A stretch of DNA of 64,000 bases from positions 1 to 64,000 of the forward strand of contig JAVVXB010000015.1 of the NCBI GenBank assembly GCA_036651815.1, read 5' to 3'. Shown one piece after another: positions 18,602 through 27,737 of this stretch; position 1 is the first letter of the stretch, and every line of letters starts with the position of its first letter. A program made the translations under genes and the position numbers. The notes below the pieces were generated by a model. It was not told the origin of the DNA. It did no database searches and saw nothing but the letters and a program-made list of their open reading frames with translations. This stretch comes from JAVVXB01 sp036651815. GTDB lineage: Bacteria; Bacillota; Clostridia; Christensenellales; CAG-138.

Positions 18602-19717
18602 TTATTTTAGATTTTCGGGATTCAAGCAGTCTAACTCTGGCAACACGAAGCGTCCGTCCTTGCGGATCAACCGGCCATCAAACCAGATTTCGCCGCCGCC
18701 GTATTCCGGCGTTTGGATGAGTACGAGATCCCAGTGCTGTGCGCTTTTGTTGCCGTTATCGCACTCATCATAACAGGAGCCGGGTGTGAAGTGGATGCTG
18801 CCGGCAATCTTCTCATCAAACAGGGTATCTTTCATGGGGAAGGTGATATAGGGATTGACACCGATGGCAAATTCACCCACATAGCGTGCGCCTTCATCGA
18901 TATTCAGCTGTTCGTTGATACGCTTGCAATCGTTGGCAGTTGCTTCTACAATTTTGCCGTGTTTGAATGTAAACTTAATATCCGTATAGGTAAAACCATT
19001 CTCCAGCGAAGGGGTGTTGTAGGAGATGGTTCCGTTGACGCTGTCCTTGACCGGGGCGGTGTAAACCTCGCCATCCGGAATATTCATGTTGCCGGCGCAC
19101 TTAATGGCGGGCAGACCTTTGATGGAGAACGTCAAATCGGTGCCGGGGCCTTTGAGCTGCACCTTATCCGTGCGTTCCAGCAGAGATTTGAGCGTATCCA
19201 TCGCCTTGTCCATCTTACCGTAATCCAGGCAGCATACATTGAAGAAAAAGTCTTCAAACGACTCGGTACTCATATCCGCACCCTGTGCCATGGCGGGGGA
19301 CGGGTAGCGGAGAATGACCCACTTGGTCTTTGGCACACGGATATTGCCATGTACTGGCGTCCAGTAATACTTCATGTAATCATTCATTTTTTCGCTGGGT
19401 ACATCCGCCATTTCACTGGCGTTTGCGCCGCTGCGCACGCCGATATAGGCTTGCATGTTACTCATTAGCTGACTATCCACATTGGCGCGGAGCGTGAGTT
19501 GATCCGCATTACAGTGCATGATCATATCGCGGTCAATGGCCTTATCTCCAAGCCATACAAACGGATTGCCACCGGCCTGATAGACCGCCTTAATCAGCGC
19601 TTTTGCCAAATCATCACATCCGCCTATACTCTCGATGAGTACGTTTTCGCCCTTCTGCACGTGACAGGAAAAATTGACAAGCCCATCGGCCAGTTTTAAA
19701 ATTCTAGGATCAAACAT
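18602..19717 (-). CDS. M29 family aminopeptidase
   Basis: A 371-residue protein of the thermophilic aminopeptidase (M29, AmpS/PepS) family. The family hallmarks are visible: GENVLIESIGG near the N-terminus, the metal-binding NIPDGEVYTAP near residue 225, EFAIGVNPYI near 280, and SAQHWDLVLIQTPEYGGGEIW near 340, which carries the conserved His and Asp. It removes N-terminal residues from peptides in the cytosol using a two-metal centre. I chose the second ATG (MFDPRILKLADG) because GGAGG lies 7 bases upstream; the first ATG at 19723 would be too close to that site. Confidence 0.88.
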   Translation of the reverse strand: MFDPRILKLADGLVNFSCHVQKGENVLIESIGGCDDLAKALIKAVYQAGGNPFVWLGDKAIDRDMIMHCNADQLTLRANVDSQLMSNMQAYIGVRSGANASEMADVPSEKMNDYMKYYWTPVHGNIRVPKTKWVILRYPSPAMAQGADMSTESFEDFFFNVCCLDYGKMDKAMDTLKSLLERTDKVQLKGPGTDLTFSIKGLPAIKCAGNMNIPDGEVYTAPVKDSVNGTISYNTPSLENGFTYTDIKFTFKHGKIVEATANDCKRINEQLNIDEGARYVGEFAIGVNPYITFPMKDTLFDEKIAGSIHFTPGSCYDECDNGNKSAQHWDLVLIQTPEYGGGEIWFDGRLIRKDGRFVLPELDCLNPENLK

Positions 19718-19891
19718 GAACATGCCTCCATAAATTTACTTTGTTTGATATTATTATCCCACGAAAACGGATAAAAAGCAAAACAAAGGAAGTAAAAAAT
19801 CGCTTTTTTTAAATACTTTCACTTTGCTGTGGCAAGGAAATATGGTAGGATAGAAATATGAAACCGAAAGGCAAATTGATAGGATATAGAT

Positions 19892-20467
19892 TTGAAACCG
19901 AGAGAATTTTTAGATTTTTTAGAGCGGATTGAAACGCTCAAGACAAACACACGTCATTGCACAACCAAGGGTGGAATGCCGGAGACGGTAGCCGCACATT
20001 CGTGGCGGATTGCGGTCATGGCGTTGTTGCTTACGGATACATTTCCAGAGCTGGATATGAACAAGGTTATGAAGATGTGCCTCATTCATGACTTTGGAGA
20101 GGCGGTAACGGGAGATATTCCGTCGTTTTTAAAAACGGGGCAGAACGAAGCAACAGAGACGGATGCAGTCGACGGCCTTCTTGCCACACTACCGGAGCCG
20201 CAGCAAGGGATGCTTACTGCGCTGTATGTGGAGATGGATGCGCAGCAAACGCAGGAGGCGCGGATCTATAAAGCACTGGATAAATTGGAAGCAGTCATTC
20301 AGCACAACGAGAGCGATATCTCCACCTGGATTCCACTGGAGTTTATGCTCAACAGGACTTATGCGCAGGAAAATGCTGCGGAATTTTCATTTTTAAAGGC
20401 TCTGCGTGAAGAAATGTTGAAGGATACCGAAGAAAAGATAGCAGCCTATGAAACGGAGCGGCAATGA
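19892..20467 (+). CDS. HD domain hydrolase (YfbR/HDDC2-like)
   Basis: A 191-residue HD-domain protein. Metal ligands are His36 (VAAHSWRIA), His66-Asp67 (CLIHDFGEAVTGD) and an Asp near residue 128 (ALDKLEAVIQH). The layout matches YfbR/HDDC2 5'-deoxynucleotidases, which dephosphorylate dNMPs, but substrate is inference. The start is TTG, preceded by AGGATATAGAT; a short ATG frame just upstream (19858) is in another frame. It overlaps the nitroreductase gene by ATGA, so the two are co-translated. Confidence 0.82.
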   Translation: MKPREFLDFLERIETLKTNTRHCTTKGGMPETVAAHSWRIAVMALLLTDTFPELDMNKVMKMCLIHDFGEAVTGDIPSFLKTGQNEATETDAVDGLLATLPEPQQGMLTALYVEMDAQQTQEARIYKALDKLEAVIQHNESDISTWIPLEFMLNRTYAQENAAEFSFLKALREEMLKDTEEKIAAYETERQ

Positions 20468-21000
20468 GCGATTATTTTGATTTGATCCAGCGGCGGGAAA
20501 GCTGCCGAAATTATGCAACAAGGCCTGTCGAACGGGAAAAACTGGACAGATGCATCGAAGCGGCGCGCCTGTCGCCTTCTGCCTGCAACAGTCAGCCGTG
20601 GAAGTATTTTGTTGTGACCAATGCGGATATGTGCGAGCAATTGCGCCCATGTTTGCAGGATCTGGGCATGAATCAATTTGTGGACGGATGCAACGCGTTC
20701 GTTGTCGTGGTTGAGCAGAAAGCGAATCTATCCGAGATGGTGGGGATGCGCTTTCAAAATCAGGATTTTGTGTCCGTAGATATTGGGCTATCTGTTTCAC
20801 AACTGTGCTATGCGGCAACTGAACAGGGTCTTTCCACGTGTATTCTGGGGTGGATCAACGAAAAAAAGATCAAACAGCTACTTGCGATCAAACCGGAGTG
20901 TCACGTGCGGCTTGTGTTGTGCGTGGGGTATGCGGCGGACGAGCATCTACGACAGAAGAAACGCAAAAGCGGCTTGGAGATTGCCGAGTTTATTGAATAG
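20464..21000 (+). CDS. Nitroreductase family protein
   Basis: A 178-residue FMN-binding nitroreductase. It begins with DLIQRRESCRNYATRPVE, followed by the FMN-contact block AARLSPSACNSQPWKYFVV, the usual signature of the family. CILGWINEKKIKQLL in the C-terminal third is also typical. It likely reduces nitro-aromatic or quinone-like compounds with NAD(P)H; the natural substrate is unknown. The start overlaps the end of the HD gene by four bases. Its last 11 bases overlap the end of the convergent phosphoesterase gene. Confidence 0.85.
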   Translation: MSDYFDLIQRRESCRNYATRPVEREKLDRCIEAARLSPSACNSQPWKYFVVTNADMCEQLRPCLQDLGMNQFVDGCNAFVVVVEQKANLSEMVGMRFQNQDFVSVDIGLSVSQLCYAATEQGLSTCILGWINEKKIKQLLAIKPECHVRLVLCVGYAADEHLRQKKRKSGLEIAEFIE

Positions 21001-21838
21001 CGGTTGACTGCTGCGGCAGCAAGTTGATTACAACGAGCTCTGGCGGGTTGAACACGCGCGGCATCCAATATGGTTTTTTGGAAAGTCCGCGGCTGACGAT
21101 CATGGTTTGATCGTCAAAGGAGTATTCGCCGCCCGCATAGCGCGGGAATAGACCTTGATTGGGCGCGTACAACCCATTGAGCAGACCCGGAATGCGAACC
21201 TGACCGCCGTGCGCGTGCCCACACAGAATCAAATCGTAGCCGTAGGGCAGATACCATTTGTATTTATCAGGACGATGTGCCAACAATACAGAGAACAATG
21301 CGTCGTCCAGATTGGTGGACGCACTTCTGAGCTGCGCTGGCAGGATATAGATGCGGTGCTGATAGAAAAAATCGTCAATGCCGGAAAGCTGCAGCTGCTG
21401 ACCGCATACGGTAACGGTGACTGTTTTGCCGGCGAGTACGGTAACGTTTGCTTGCAATAGTTGTTGCTTGATTTTCGAAACTTGCCTTGTGGCGATTTCA
21501 TGATTGCCGGTGACATAGTAGCAGGGGTATTTTGCGGCAAGCGCGGATATCAACGTCAGCGTGTTTTCATAGGAGCCGCTGTGGTTAATCATGTCACCCC
21601 CAAACAGCACTAGATCGGGGCATTGGGCATCGACCAAACTGATTAAGTCCGATTGCTTCTGTCCATATAAGCAGGCATGCAAATCGGTGAGCAGTACGAT
21701 CACCACCGGAGATTTCAATTTTTCGCTTGTGAGATTATAGGTGCGTACAGCCAGTCTGCTTTTGCCAATGACATTGATCCCGAGGTATAGTACGAGCATG
21801 GCGAAAAACAACCAGACCAAAAGTTTAAATTTTGTCAT
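20990..21838 (-). CDS. Membrane-anchored metallophosphoesterase (YkuE-like)
   Basis: A 282-residue calcineurin-like phosphoesterase. Metal motifs are in order: LLTDLHACLYG near residue 50, LFGGDMINHSG near 78, VTGNHEIA near 105, and LCGHAHGGQVRIPG near 208. Residues 5-25 form an N-terminal membrane helix without a lipobox, so the catalytic part is probably outside the membrane, as for B. subtilis YkuE and the UDP-2,3-diacylglucosamine-like branch. The substrate is not known. It overlaps the nitroreductase end on the other strand. Confidence 0.85.
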   Translation of the reverse strand: MTKFKLLVWLFFAMLVLYLGINVIGKSRLAVRTYNLTSEKLKSPVVIVLLTDLHACLYGQKQSDLISLVDAQCPDLVLFGGDMINHSGSYENTLTLISALAAKYPCYYVTGNHEIATRQVSKIKQQLLQANVTVLAGKTVTVTVCGQQLQLSGIDDFFYQHRIYILPAQLRSASTNLDDALFSVLLAHRPDKYKWYLPYGYDLILCGHAHGGQVRIPGLLNGLYAPNQGLFPRYAGGEYSFDDQTMIVSRGLSKKPYWMPRVFNPPELVVINLLPQQSTAIQ

Positions 21839-22038
21839 TCTTTCATTATAGCAACTAAATTGAAATTTGATACGGCTTTTCCCAACTTCTTGTGAGACGC
21901 ATGGCTACTGGATGACTGCAAATACGCTTTATGGGCGGAAAATGCGTTTCATTCGTAGGATGTCTGCAAGACTTAATCTGCTGCACTGAATATCAAAAAC
22001 CGTCCGATTTGCATATTGTATTGGCAGGGGGAGACAAC

Positions 22039-22470
22039 GTGGCTTACAGTCCTTTGGAATTATTGGCACGGCTGATTCAATGTGAGGCGGGCGGTGAAGG
22101 CGAAGTGGGCATGAAAGCCGTGGCCAGCGTCGTGATGAACCGCGTTGAAGCGGATATAGGCGAATACCAACGGATCAGCAATGGAGGCTCCATACACAAT
22201 ATTGTCTTTCAACCGCATCAATTTGAGTGTGCGTTGGATGGAAACCGCGGACAGAACATCCACAACATGCAGCCGCAACAAATTCACTATGACATCGCAG
22301 AATGGGCGCTCGGCGGTGGACGGCTGCCCGGGATTGAGGAAGCGCTCTGGTTCTTCAACCCTTATTCTGTAAACTGTAAGGGCAACTTTCCAAGCAAAAT
22401 TGGACAGTATCTGATCCGAATTGGCGACCATTGCTTCTATGTACCCACCCATGTCTACAATCAAACCTAA
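22039..22470 (+). CDS. cwlJ: Spore cortex-lytic cell wall hydrolase, CwlJ-like
   Basis: A 143-residue protein with a Hydrolase_2 (SleB/CwlJ) domain over nearly its whole length. LLARLIQCEAGGEGEVGMKAVASVVMNRV contains the catalytic Glu candidate, and the end ALWFFNPYS...IGDHCFYVP is typical of the family. It has no signal peptide and no peptidoglycan-binding domain, as in CwlJ (142 residues in B. subtilis) and unlike SleB. Family enzymes degrade cortex peptidoglycan during germination. The GTG at 22039 follows GGGGGAG; a longer frame to 21931 adds residues with no homology. The next gene is gerQ-like, which is the partner needed for CwlJ in Bacillus, so CwlJ is the best assignment. Confidence 0.82.
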   Translation: MAYSPLELLARLIQCEAGGEGEVGMKAVASVVMNRVEADIGEYQRISNGGSIHNIVFQPHQFECALDGNRGQNIHNMQPQQIHYDIAEWALGGGRLPGIEEALWFFNPYSVNCKGNFPSKIGQYLIRIGDHCFYVPTHVYNQT

Positions 22471-22483
22471 AAAGGAGCTTGTT

Positions 22484-22843
22484 ATGGAAAATGGGAGCAC
22501 AACAACCTATACAACGGATGCGACAGCAATGAACCTCGGAACCATTCATGAAATGATGGCACGCAACGTTGGCAAGTATATTGTATGCGAACTGCTCATT
22601 GGTCTGCGCAGCATGACGGTGCGGGAAGGTGTTCTGATAGAGGTTGGCAAGAGTTATTTCGTTTTGCAGAATCCAAACAATGGCGATAGTACAAGCTGCG
22701 ATCTCTATTCGCTTAAATTTATGACAGTTCCCAGCGGGAGTACGCAGACAACCCAGTATTGCCCATACGGATACACGAAGCCAACGTGTACGCAGAGCGG
22801 CGGCGTATCATCTTCATCGGCCTGCTGGATTCGGGTAGATTAG
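22484..22843 (+). CDS. gerQ: GerQ-like spore coat protein
   Basis: A 119-residue protein. The core NLGTIHEMMARNVGKYIVCELLIG followed by a beta-rich stretch (VLIEVGKSYFVLQNPNNGDSTSCDLYSLKFMTV) resembles the GerQ domain, which in B. subtilis is a cross-linked coat protein needed for CwlJ function. The C-terminus is rich in Ser, Thr, Gln and Cys. An AAAGGAG site lies 7 bases before the ATG, and the gene starts 13 bases after cwlJ, so they form an operon. The match is by motif and context, not by close sequence identity. Confidence 0.7.
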   Translation: MENGSTTTYTTDATAMNLGTIHEMMARNVGKYIVCELLIGLRSMTVREGVLIEVGKSYFVLQNPNNGDSTSCDLYSLKFMTVPSGSTQTTQYCPYGYTKPTCTQSGGVSSSSACWIRVD

Positions 22844-23192
22844 CGTGACAGTATGGGCATCCTTGTTTCGTGGGACAATGTGAAAATACGGCTGACTAGG
22901 CCGTGTTTCTAAAATTGAAGGCTAAGGGTTCGAGTGGAGTTACTGTACATTCAAGCGGAAAATTTACAGGCTTACGGGTGGTAAGATTAACGTTTGGAGC
23001 GTAGTAACTGCAAATAGGATACTGAAAACGTATTTGTAGAGTTTAGAAACACGCTAGTTGCAGAGCCCGGGTTCCGCTATAAGCAGAGGATGGTTACGGC
23101 TTCCAGCCAGATGGCGTACGCCCTTTTTTCCATGGATCGGGTGAAATCCGAAAAAAGTGACGCGTGTGGGAATCGAAATGGTTTTCAGCCAT
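22844..23192. other. Intergenic region downstream of gerQ
   Basis: No gene is seen. The stretch contains a pair of inverted repeats at 22894-22913 and 23042-23058, described separately, and no clear terminator. Confidence 0.4.
22894..23058. repeat. MITE-like segment bounded by inverted repeats
   Basis: ACTAGGCCGTGTTTCTAAA (to 22912-22913) and its inverse TTTAGAAACACGCTAGT (23042-23058) match apart from two extra bases. They enclose about 128 bases with no coding frame. No target-site duplication is evident and no second copy occurs in the window. Confidence 0.4.
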
Positions 23193-23834
23193 TTAAATAG
23201 ATGCGGGTTGATTTGTTTCGGACAATTGGTTTGCGACAGCGGGGTTCGTCGCCTCGGGCTTTGGCATACCTTCGTCATGATTGCGCACGGCAAATGTGAA
23301 GATCGAAAGCAGCCATGGGAAGAAGATCGATAACACGATAAACGTTGTTGCTGCGCTTGGTTTGCAAGAGGCAAAAAGACGATAACGCGCAATATATGCG
23401 AATATCCGGCAAACCAGTGCGGCGATCATTGCAATTCCACCGCCGATGATCATCGGTAGGAGCAATTGAAATATCATCAGTAGTTCCGTTGATGTGTTTG
23501 AAATGTTGTTGATTACCTCAATATTTCCGATGAAATTGAACAGGTAAACCAGCGCGCCAAGCATATATACCGTATATGCGCCTAACGACAGCCATAGCAA
23601 AACTTTGCGAAGACTCGTTTTCTGTCCCTTGCTGACAAGGCTGTACTGGTCCGCGACATCACCAAGCGCCCAATTCGCCCCCATTGGCACCCAAGAAAGC
23701 GCATAGTTCTTCAGCCCACGGCGCTTGCCAATTGTAAAAAGACCGATTGCACCAAGTACATATAATGCAACGGACACAACTAATATTATAAAATAAATCC
23801 ACCCCAATAGGGTAAAGACCAATTGTATATCCAT
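23193..23834 (-). CDS. Hypothetical multi-pass membrane protein
   Basis: A 213-residue protein with about four to five predicted membrane helices (near 7-35, 75-100, 115-140 and 160-182) and a polar C-terminal tail rich in Pro, Asn and Gln. The segment GKRRGLKNYALSWVPMGANWALGDVADQY lies between helices 1 and 2; this pattern is familiar from uncharacterised membrane proteins of Clostridia. I cannot assign a function. The start has AAGGAG 8 bases upstream. Confidence 0.65.
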   Translation of the reverse strand: MDIQLVFTLLGWIYFIILVVSVALYVLGAIGLFTIGKRRGLKNYALSWVPMGANWALGDVADQYSLVSKGQKTSLRKVLLWLSLGAYTVYMLGALVYLFNFIGNIEVINNISNTSTELLMIFQLLLPMIIGGGIAMIAALVCRIFAYIARYRLFASCKPSAATTFIVLSIFFPWLLSIFTFAVRNHDEGMPKPEATNPAVANQLSETNQPASI

Positions 23835-24298
23835 GAAAAAGCTCCTTGTAATTCTGTTTTTTTGTTATTGTACTATAAATTATCGCATTCGTACAGTGAC
23901 CGGTATAACTTATCGCCGACATTGTTGCGCCGTGTCCGAAGAAGCAACGGCCAATAGAAATGTAAAGACGACATGAATCAGCCAACAGAGAGCAATTTCA
24001 AACGATTGAATGCCAATAGGAACGATCGGCTTTCTCGTACAGGAAGAAACATGAATCAAAGCGTATACAAAAAAAGACGTGGCCAGCAAATTGTCATTTC
24101 TACGCCCATAGCTTTAAATTTTCGCCAGAAAACCAGTGAATGTGCTGCTAAAGCGGGCGTAAAATTCAATTAGAATCGCGAAATTATCTTGCGGAACGGT
24201 ATGCGCGCCCACGTTTATTCTTTTCTCTTGTCAAACAGTTTGGATGGTATGCGCGCCCGTAGACGCGAATACCGTAGAATTCTAGTTGCAGGGCAAAA
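23835..24298. other. Intergenic region next to IS remnant
   Basis: A 66-codon frame at 23973-24173 has no ribosome binding site and no recognisable product. A 13-bp direct repeat, GGTATGCGCGCCC, occurs at 24198-24210 and 24246-24258. The area may be debris from the decayed transposon. Confidence 0.4.
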
Positions 24299-25140
24299 TC
24301 AGGCGGGAATTCGGTCTGCAAATAGGATGTTTAACTGATTTAAAACCATATCCCCGTTTCGATAAGACACCGGCCATTGTTCGGCCATTTTCTGATACGC
24401 CAGATAGCGCATTTTACGCAGAGAATCATCGTTGGCAAAGGACAGTTTTGGGGTAACTTTGCGAAATTGACGGTTCAGCCTCTCGATAATATTTGTTGTA
24501 TAGATGCCTTTCTCCTCCGTTCTGTCGGGTATGTGAAGAAGGGGGAGAGAATATCCCAATTGTCGGTCCAACTTTTCATGCAGGAGGGATACTGCTTGGG
24601 CCGGGAGGGTTAAGTTTTACAAATTGCCGAGCCAACTCTTCATGCAGGCGAGATACTGCTTGTTCCATCTCCCGGCAAATCGGAGCAACGTAGCCATGCC
24701 TTCCTCCTCGTTGATTGCCTGGTATACCGGCTTCAAATTCGCCATAAGCGCGTTGATATCCTTGCAGCTGACGTAACGGGTGGAGAAGCGAATTTGATGG
24801 ACGATGCAGCGCTGCATTTGGGACTTGGGATACACCGCGCCGACGACCTTGCGCAAGCCGTTTAACCCATCCATAAAAATACGTATACGTCCCGTACACC
24901 ACGGTTTTTCAGGGCATTGAGCACGGTCAGCCAGAATATGCGGCTCTCGTTTTTACCAATCCAAACGCCTAAAATGTCCTTCCTGCCATCCATGCGAATG
25001 CCCAGCACCATATAGGCGGCTTGCCACCTTTGATGGATCGTCAGGCCGTCAGAGCGCTATCTGCGTAAAAAACATATTTGTGGTGCTCAGGATCTGTACG
25101 GTTCTTGACCTTTCCAGCTTGGTTTCAAGCTGATCTTTGA
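24299..25140 (-). pseudogene. Decayed IS256-family (Mutator-type) transposase
   Basis: Fragments of one transposase lie in successive frames on the minus strand. Near 25070 to 24905 a frame reads MDGRKDILGVWIGKNES and FWLTVLNALKNRG. At 24874-24617 another reads MDGLNGLRKVVGAVYPKS, QRCIVHQIR and YVSCKDINALMANLKPVY. At 24571-24299 a third reads IYTTNIIERLNRQFRKVT. These are consecutive conserved blocks of IS256-family DDE transposases, including the VDGL and IVHQIR motifs. At least three frame breaks and stops separate them, and the N-terminal DNA-binding part is missing or unrecognisable, so the element is dead. I found no terminal inverted repeats. Confidence 0.88.
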
Positions 25141-25349
25141 ATGCAAGGTGCTTATGTTCCTTTTTATTGCTCACCACTGTGCGAACCTCTTATTCCCAGA
25201 CTAAAGGCCATTGTTTCTCCGTTCCCACGGCAACTTTTACTTCTAACTCCCACTGCGAATGCTACTCTTGAAATTCACTACTATAAAAATGATTTGCAAA
25301 TTCAAAAGGCAGATTTGCATTTTTACTTACGCATCCTTATAATTAAAGA

Positions 25350-26063
25350 ATGTGTAATGAGCAGCAAACGATTCATGCGCGCCCGCGCTTGCAGGCGGCG
25401 ATTGATATGTTGCAAGGAAGCCGTACTGTTGCCGATATTGGCTGCGACCATGGACGGCTGTGCTGTGCACTGTTGCAGCAGAAAGCATGTAAACGTTGTA
25501 TTGCGATTGATGTAAGTGCGTTTTCAATTGAAAAGACTCGGCATCTGGCGGCCATTTCCGGATTAGACGAACAAATTGATATTCGACTAGGTGACGGTTT
25601 TCAACCGTTGCAGGCTGGTGAAGCAGATGGGGCGGCGCTTATGGGTATGGGAGGAACGCTTATGGCACGGTTGTTGGAAGCCTGTGCCGTTCCTTTCTGT
25701 GGCATGGAGCGGATAGTCTTTCAACCCATGCGTGCAGCGGAGGATATTCGCCTTTGGCTGTATGAATGTGGATGTCAGGTGACTGATGATCGGATCGTAC
25801 GGGATGCGGGACGGTTGTATCAGATCTTTTCTATCGCTGTATCACCAGAAAGCGCGGGACAAGTTTTGCCGGCAGGATGGCCGGAGAATTTTTGGAAGCT
25901 TGGCTATACCGCATTTGAACGGAGAGATCCGCTTTTGCGTGAATTGGCCAATGCCATGTTGCTACGCGACGAAAAGCGTCTCGAAAAATTAATGCACCCT
26001 GAAAATGCGGCAGAATTACAGCATGATGCCAATTGCCTCAAAAGCATTCTAATGCAACTGTAA
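25350..26063 (+). CDS. trmK: tRNA (adenine(22)-N(1))-methyltransferase
   Basis: A 237-residue Rossmann-fold methyltransferase of the TrmK family. The SAM-binding motif VADIGCDHGRLC is near residue 27, ALMGMGGTLMARLLE (family signature GMGG) near 97, and VFQPMRAAEDIRLWL near 123. The C-terminal ~70 residues form the helical coiled part of TrmK. It methylates A22 of some tRNAs in Gram-positive bacteria. It is followed by a Nif3-like gene, the classic trmK-yqfO neighbourhood of Firmicutes. The ATG has only a weak Shine-Dalgarno. Confidence 0.9.
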   Translation: MCNEQQTIHARPRLQAAIDMLQGSRTVADIGCDHGRLCCALLQQKACKRCIAIDVSAFSIEKTRHLAAISGLDEQIDIRLGDGFQPLQAGEADGAALMGMGGTLMARLLEACAVPFCGMERIVFQPMRAAEDIRLWLYECGCQVTDDRIVRDAGRLYQIFSIAVSPESAGQVLPAGWPENFWKLGYTAFERRDPLLRELANAMLLRDEKRLEKLMHPENAAELQHDANCLKSILMQL

Positions 26064-26120
26064 ATTCCAACGCTTTGGATGCATCTTACAATTCGGATAG
26101 AAAAGGAGTGGAGCATCAAT

Positions 26121-26882
26121 ATGCTGCTGAAAAACTTTATTGCGGCTGTGGAGCAAGTTGCGCCGCTGGAATTGGCCGAAACATGGGACAATCCAGGATT
26201 GTTGGTTGGAACCGATCGTAAGCAGGTTCACAGTGTGCTTGTTGCGCTCGATTGTACCACGGCGGTGGCACAGGAAGCTTGCGAACGTGATTGTGATCTG
26301 ATTTTGACGCATCACCCACTGTTTTTTCAGCCCATACGGCGATTGCTGCCGAACGATCCCGCGGTTGCTGCAGCATTTGTGCTGATAAAAAACAGGATCG
26401 GCCTGTATGCTGCGCACACAAATTTAGATGCTGCGCAAGGCGGCGTCAACGATGTACTCGCCAGTTTATTTGGACTCATGGATATTCTCCCATTTGGTGG
26501 CGGTATGGGACGAATTGGTACTTTACAAAAAGCTGTGAAGCTTGTTGAATTCCGGGAGGACGTTAATAGGATTTTGGGCGCAAGAGCAAGATTTTGCGGC
26601 GATCCTGAGACGGTGGTGGCACGTGTTGCGATGATTGGCGGTGCGGGGGGCAGTGCTTATCTCGAGGCCAGTATGGCAGGTGCGGATGTGTTGCTGACAG
26701 GCGAATTAAAACATCATGAAGCGCTTGCGGCCAACCAAATTATGCTGGCGGTTATAGACGCCGGACACTATGAAACTGAAAATGTCGTACTATTGCCTTG
26801 GATTCGCCGTTTACAGGAGGAAACAGATGATGTACAATATCATATAGCGTGTTCGGGTGTAAATCCGTTCACATCAATGTAA
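26121..26882 (+). CDS. Nif3-like dinuclear metal centre protein
   Basis: A 253-residue Nif3/YqfO family protein. Metal-binding blocks are LILTHHPLFFQP near residue 61, YAAHTNLDAAQGGVNDVL near 100, and VIDAGHYETE near 217. The length matches the short form; the PII-like insert of B. subtilis YqfO is missing. The molecular function is unsettled: GTP cyclohydrolase-like and toroidal hexamer roles have been proposed for the family. GGAGCATCAAT precedes the ATG at 26121, and the product begins MLLKNFIAAVEQVAPLELAE as in homologues. It lies 57 bases after trmK and is probably co-transcribed. Confidence 0.88.
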   Translation: MLLKNFIAAVEQVAPLELAETWDNPGLLVGTDRKQVHSVLVALDCTTAVAQEACERDCDLILTHHPLFFQPIRRLLPNDPAVAAAFVLIKNRIGLYAAHTNLDAAQGGVNDVLASLFGLMDILPFGGGMGRIGTLQKAVKLVEFREDVNRILGARARFCGDPETVVARVAMIGGAGGSAYLEASMAGADVLLTGELKHHEALAANQIMLAVIDAGHYETENVVLLPWIRRLQEETDDVQYHIACSGVNPFTSM

Positions 26883-26987
26883 CTGCTGAATTCATTTGGA
26901 GCGCATCATGTGGCGGCCCTATCTTTTAGCGCTGGCTGATGTACCCCGATATCATTCGTGGTTGCGATCATGTAAGGAGGTATTTCT

Positions 26988-27713
26988 ATGAGCAAACTCG
27001 ACGCTCTTTGGGCGTATCAGGAAGTTGAACTTCAAAAGGCTCAGCTGGAGAGTGCGATTCGATCCACGCCATCGCGTCTGCTGTTCAATAAACTACATAA
27101 GTTGCTGAAAAATCAGCAAAACACGATTCAAAAGTTATCGGATGATATGAATACGAGGGAACAGCAACTTGCAAAACTCATGGAACAGTTGGCGAGGTTG
27201 AATGATCAAGTAGAGATGGAAAATAGCGAACTCGCCACCATGCAACAGGACGCGGAAACAACCGCCGAAGAAATGACTGAATTACGGGGAGATGTGGAGA
27301 AGATTAATCGTGAGATTGCGATAGCAGTACGGGAAGCAAAGACGCTGCAGGGTGACCTTGAAAAAGCATTGGAAGAATATCAGCAAACGTGCCTGACCGG
27401 CAACAAAGCGAAAAAAGAATACGACCAGTTGCGTGTTGTCTGTGAAAAAGAATTGGCGGAAAGTGCGGACAAACTTGCAAGTTATGATATTGAGATCGAA
27501 AGACTAAGGAAAACGGTAGATGCAGAATTATTGGATCGGTATGAAAAGGTCAAGCAGCATCATCCGGCACCGATTGCAAAGGTTGTCAACAGTAAATGCA
27601 GCGGGTGCAATATGTCTTTGCCCATGGTTGCGTTGAAAAAGCTCTATTTGCCGGATGTAGTGATCGAGTGTGAAAACTGCGGCAGAATTCTATATGTAGC
27701 AGAAGAAAAATGA
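26988..27713 (+). CDS. Coiled-coil protein with C4 zinc ribbon (CT398-like)
   Basis: A 241-residue protein. Residues ~5-190 are a long coiled coil rich in Leu, Glu, Gln and Lys. Residues ~200-235 are a zinc ribbon with SKCSGCN and ECENCGR. This layout matches the family containing Chlamydia CT398 and H. pylori HP0958, which have been linked to sigma-54 or secretion/flagellar factors. In Clostridia its role is not known. TAAGGAGGT gives a strong start. The gene is directly upstream of rnpB. Confidence 0.82.
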   Translation: MSKLDALWAYQEVELQKAQLESAIRSTPSRLLFNKLHKLLKNQQNTIQKLSDDMNTREQQLAKLMEQLARLNDQVEMENSELATMQQDAETTAEEMTELRGDVEKINREIAIAVREAKTLQGDLEKALEEYQQTCLTGNKAKKEYDQLRVVCEKELAESADKLASYDIEIERLRKTVDAELLDRYEKVKQHHPAPIAKVVNSKCSGCNMSLPMVALKKLYLPDVVIECENCGRILYVAEEK

Positions 27714-27737
27714 AGTTTTCAGGATAGAATTATTTTT

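Noticed and set aside
18713..19468. 251-codon plus-strand frame
   Set aside because: Antisense shadow of the M29 aminopeptidase, which has clear family motifs and a strong ribosome binding site.
22921..22945. T-loop-like GGTTCGAGT suggesting a tRNA
   Set aside because: No acceptor stem, D-arm or anticodon arm can be formed around it.
23973..24173. 66-codon frame near the IS relic
   Set aside because: No ribosome binding site or recognisable sequence.
25141..25515. 124-codon plus-strand frame
   Set aside because: Overlaps the start of trmK in another frame and extends into the IS relic; no family resemblance.
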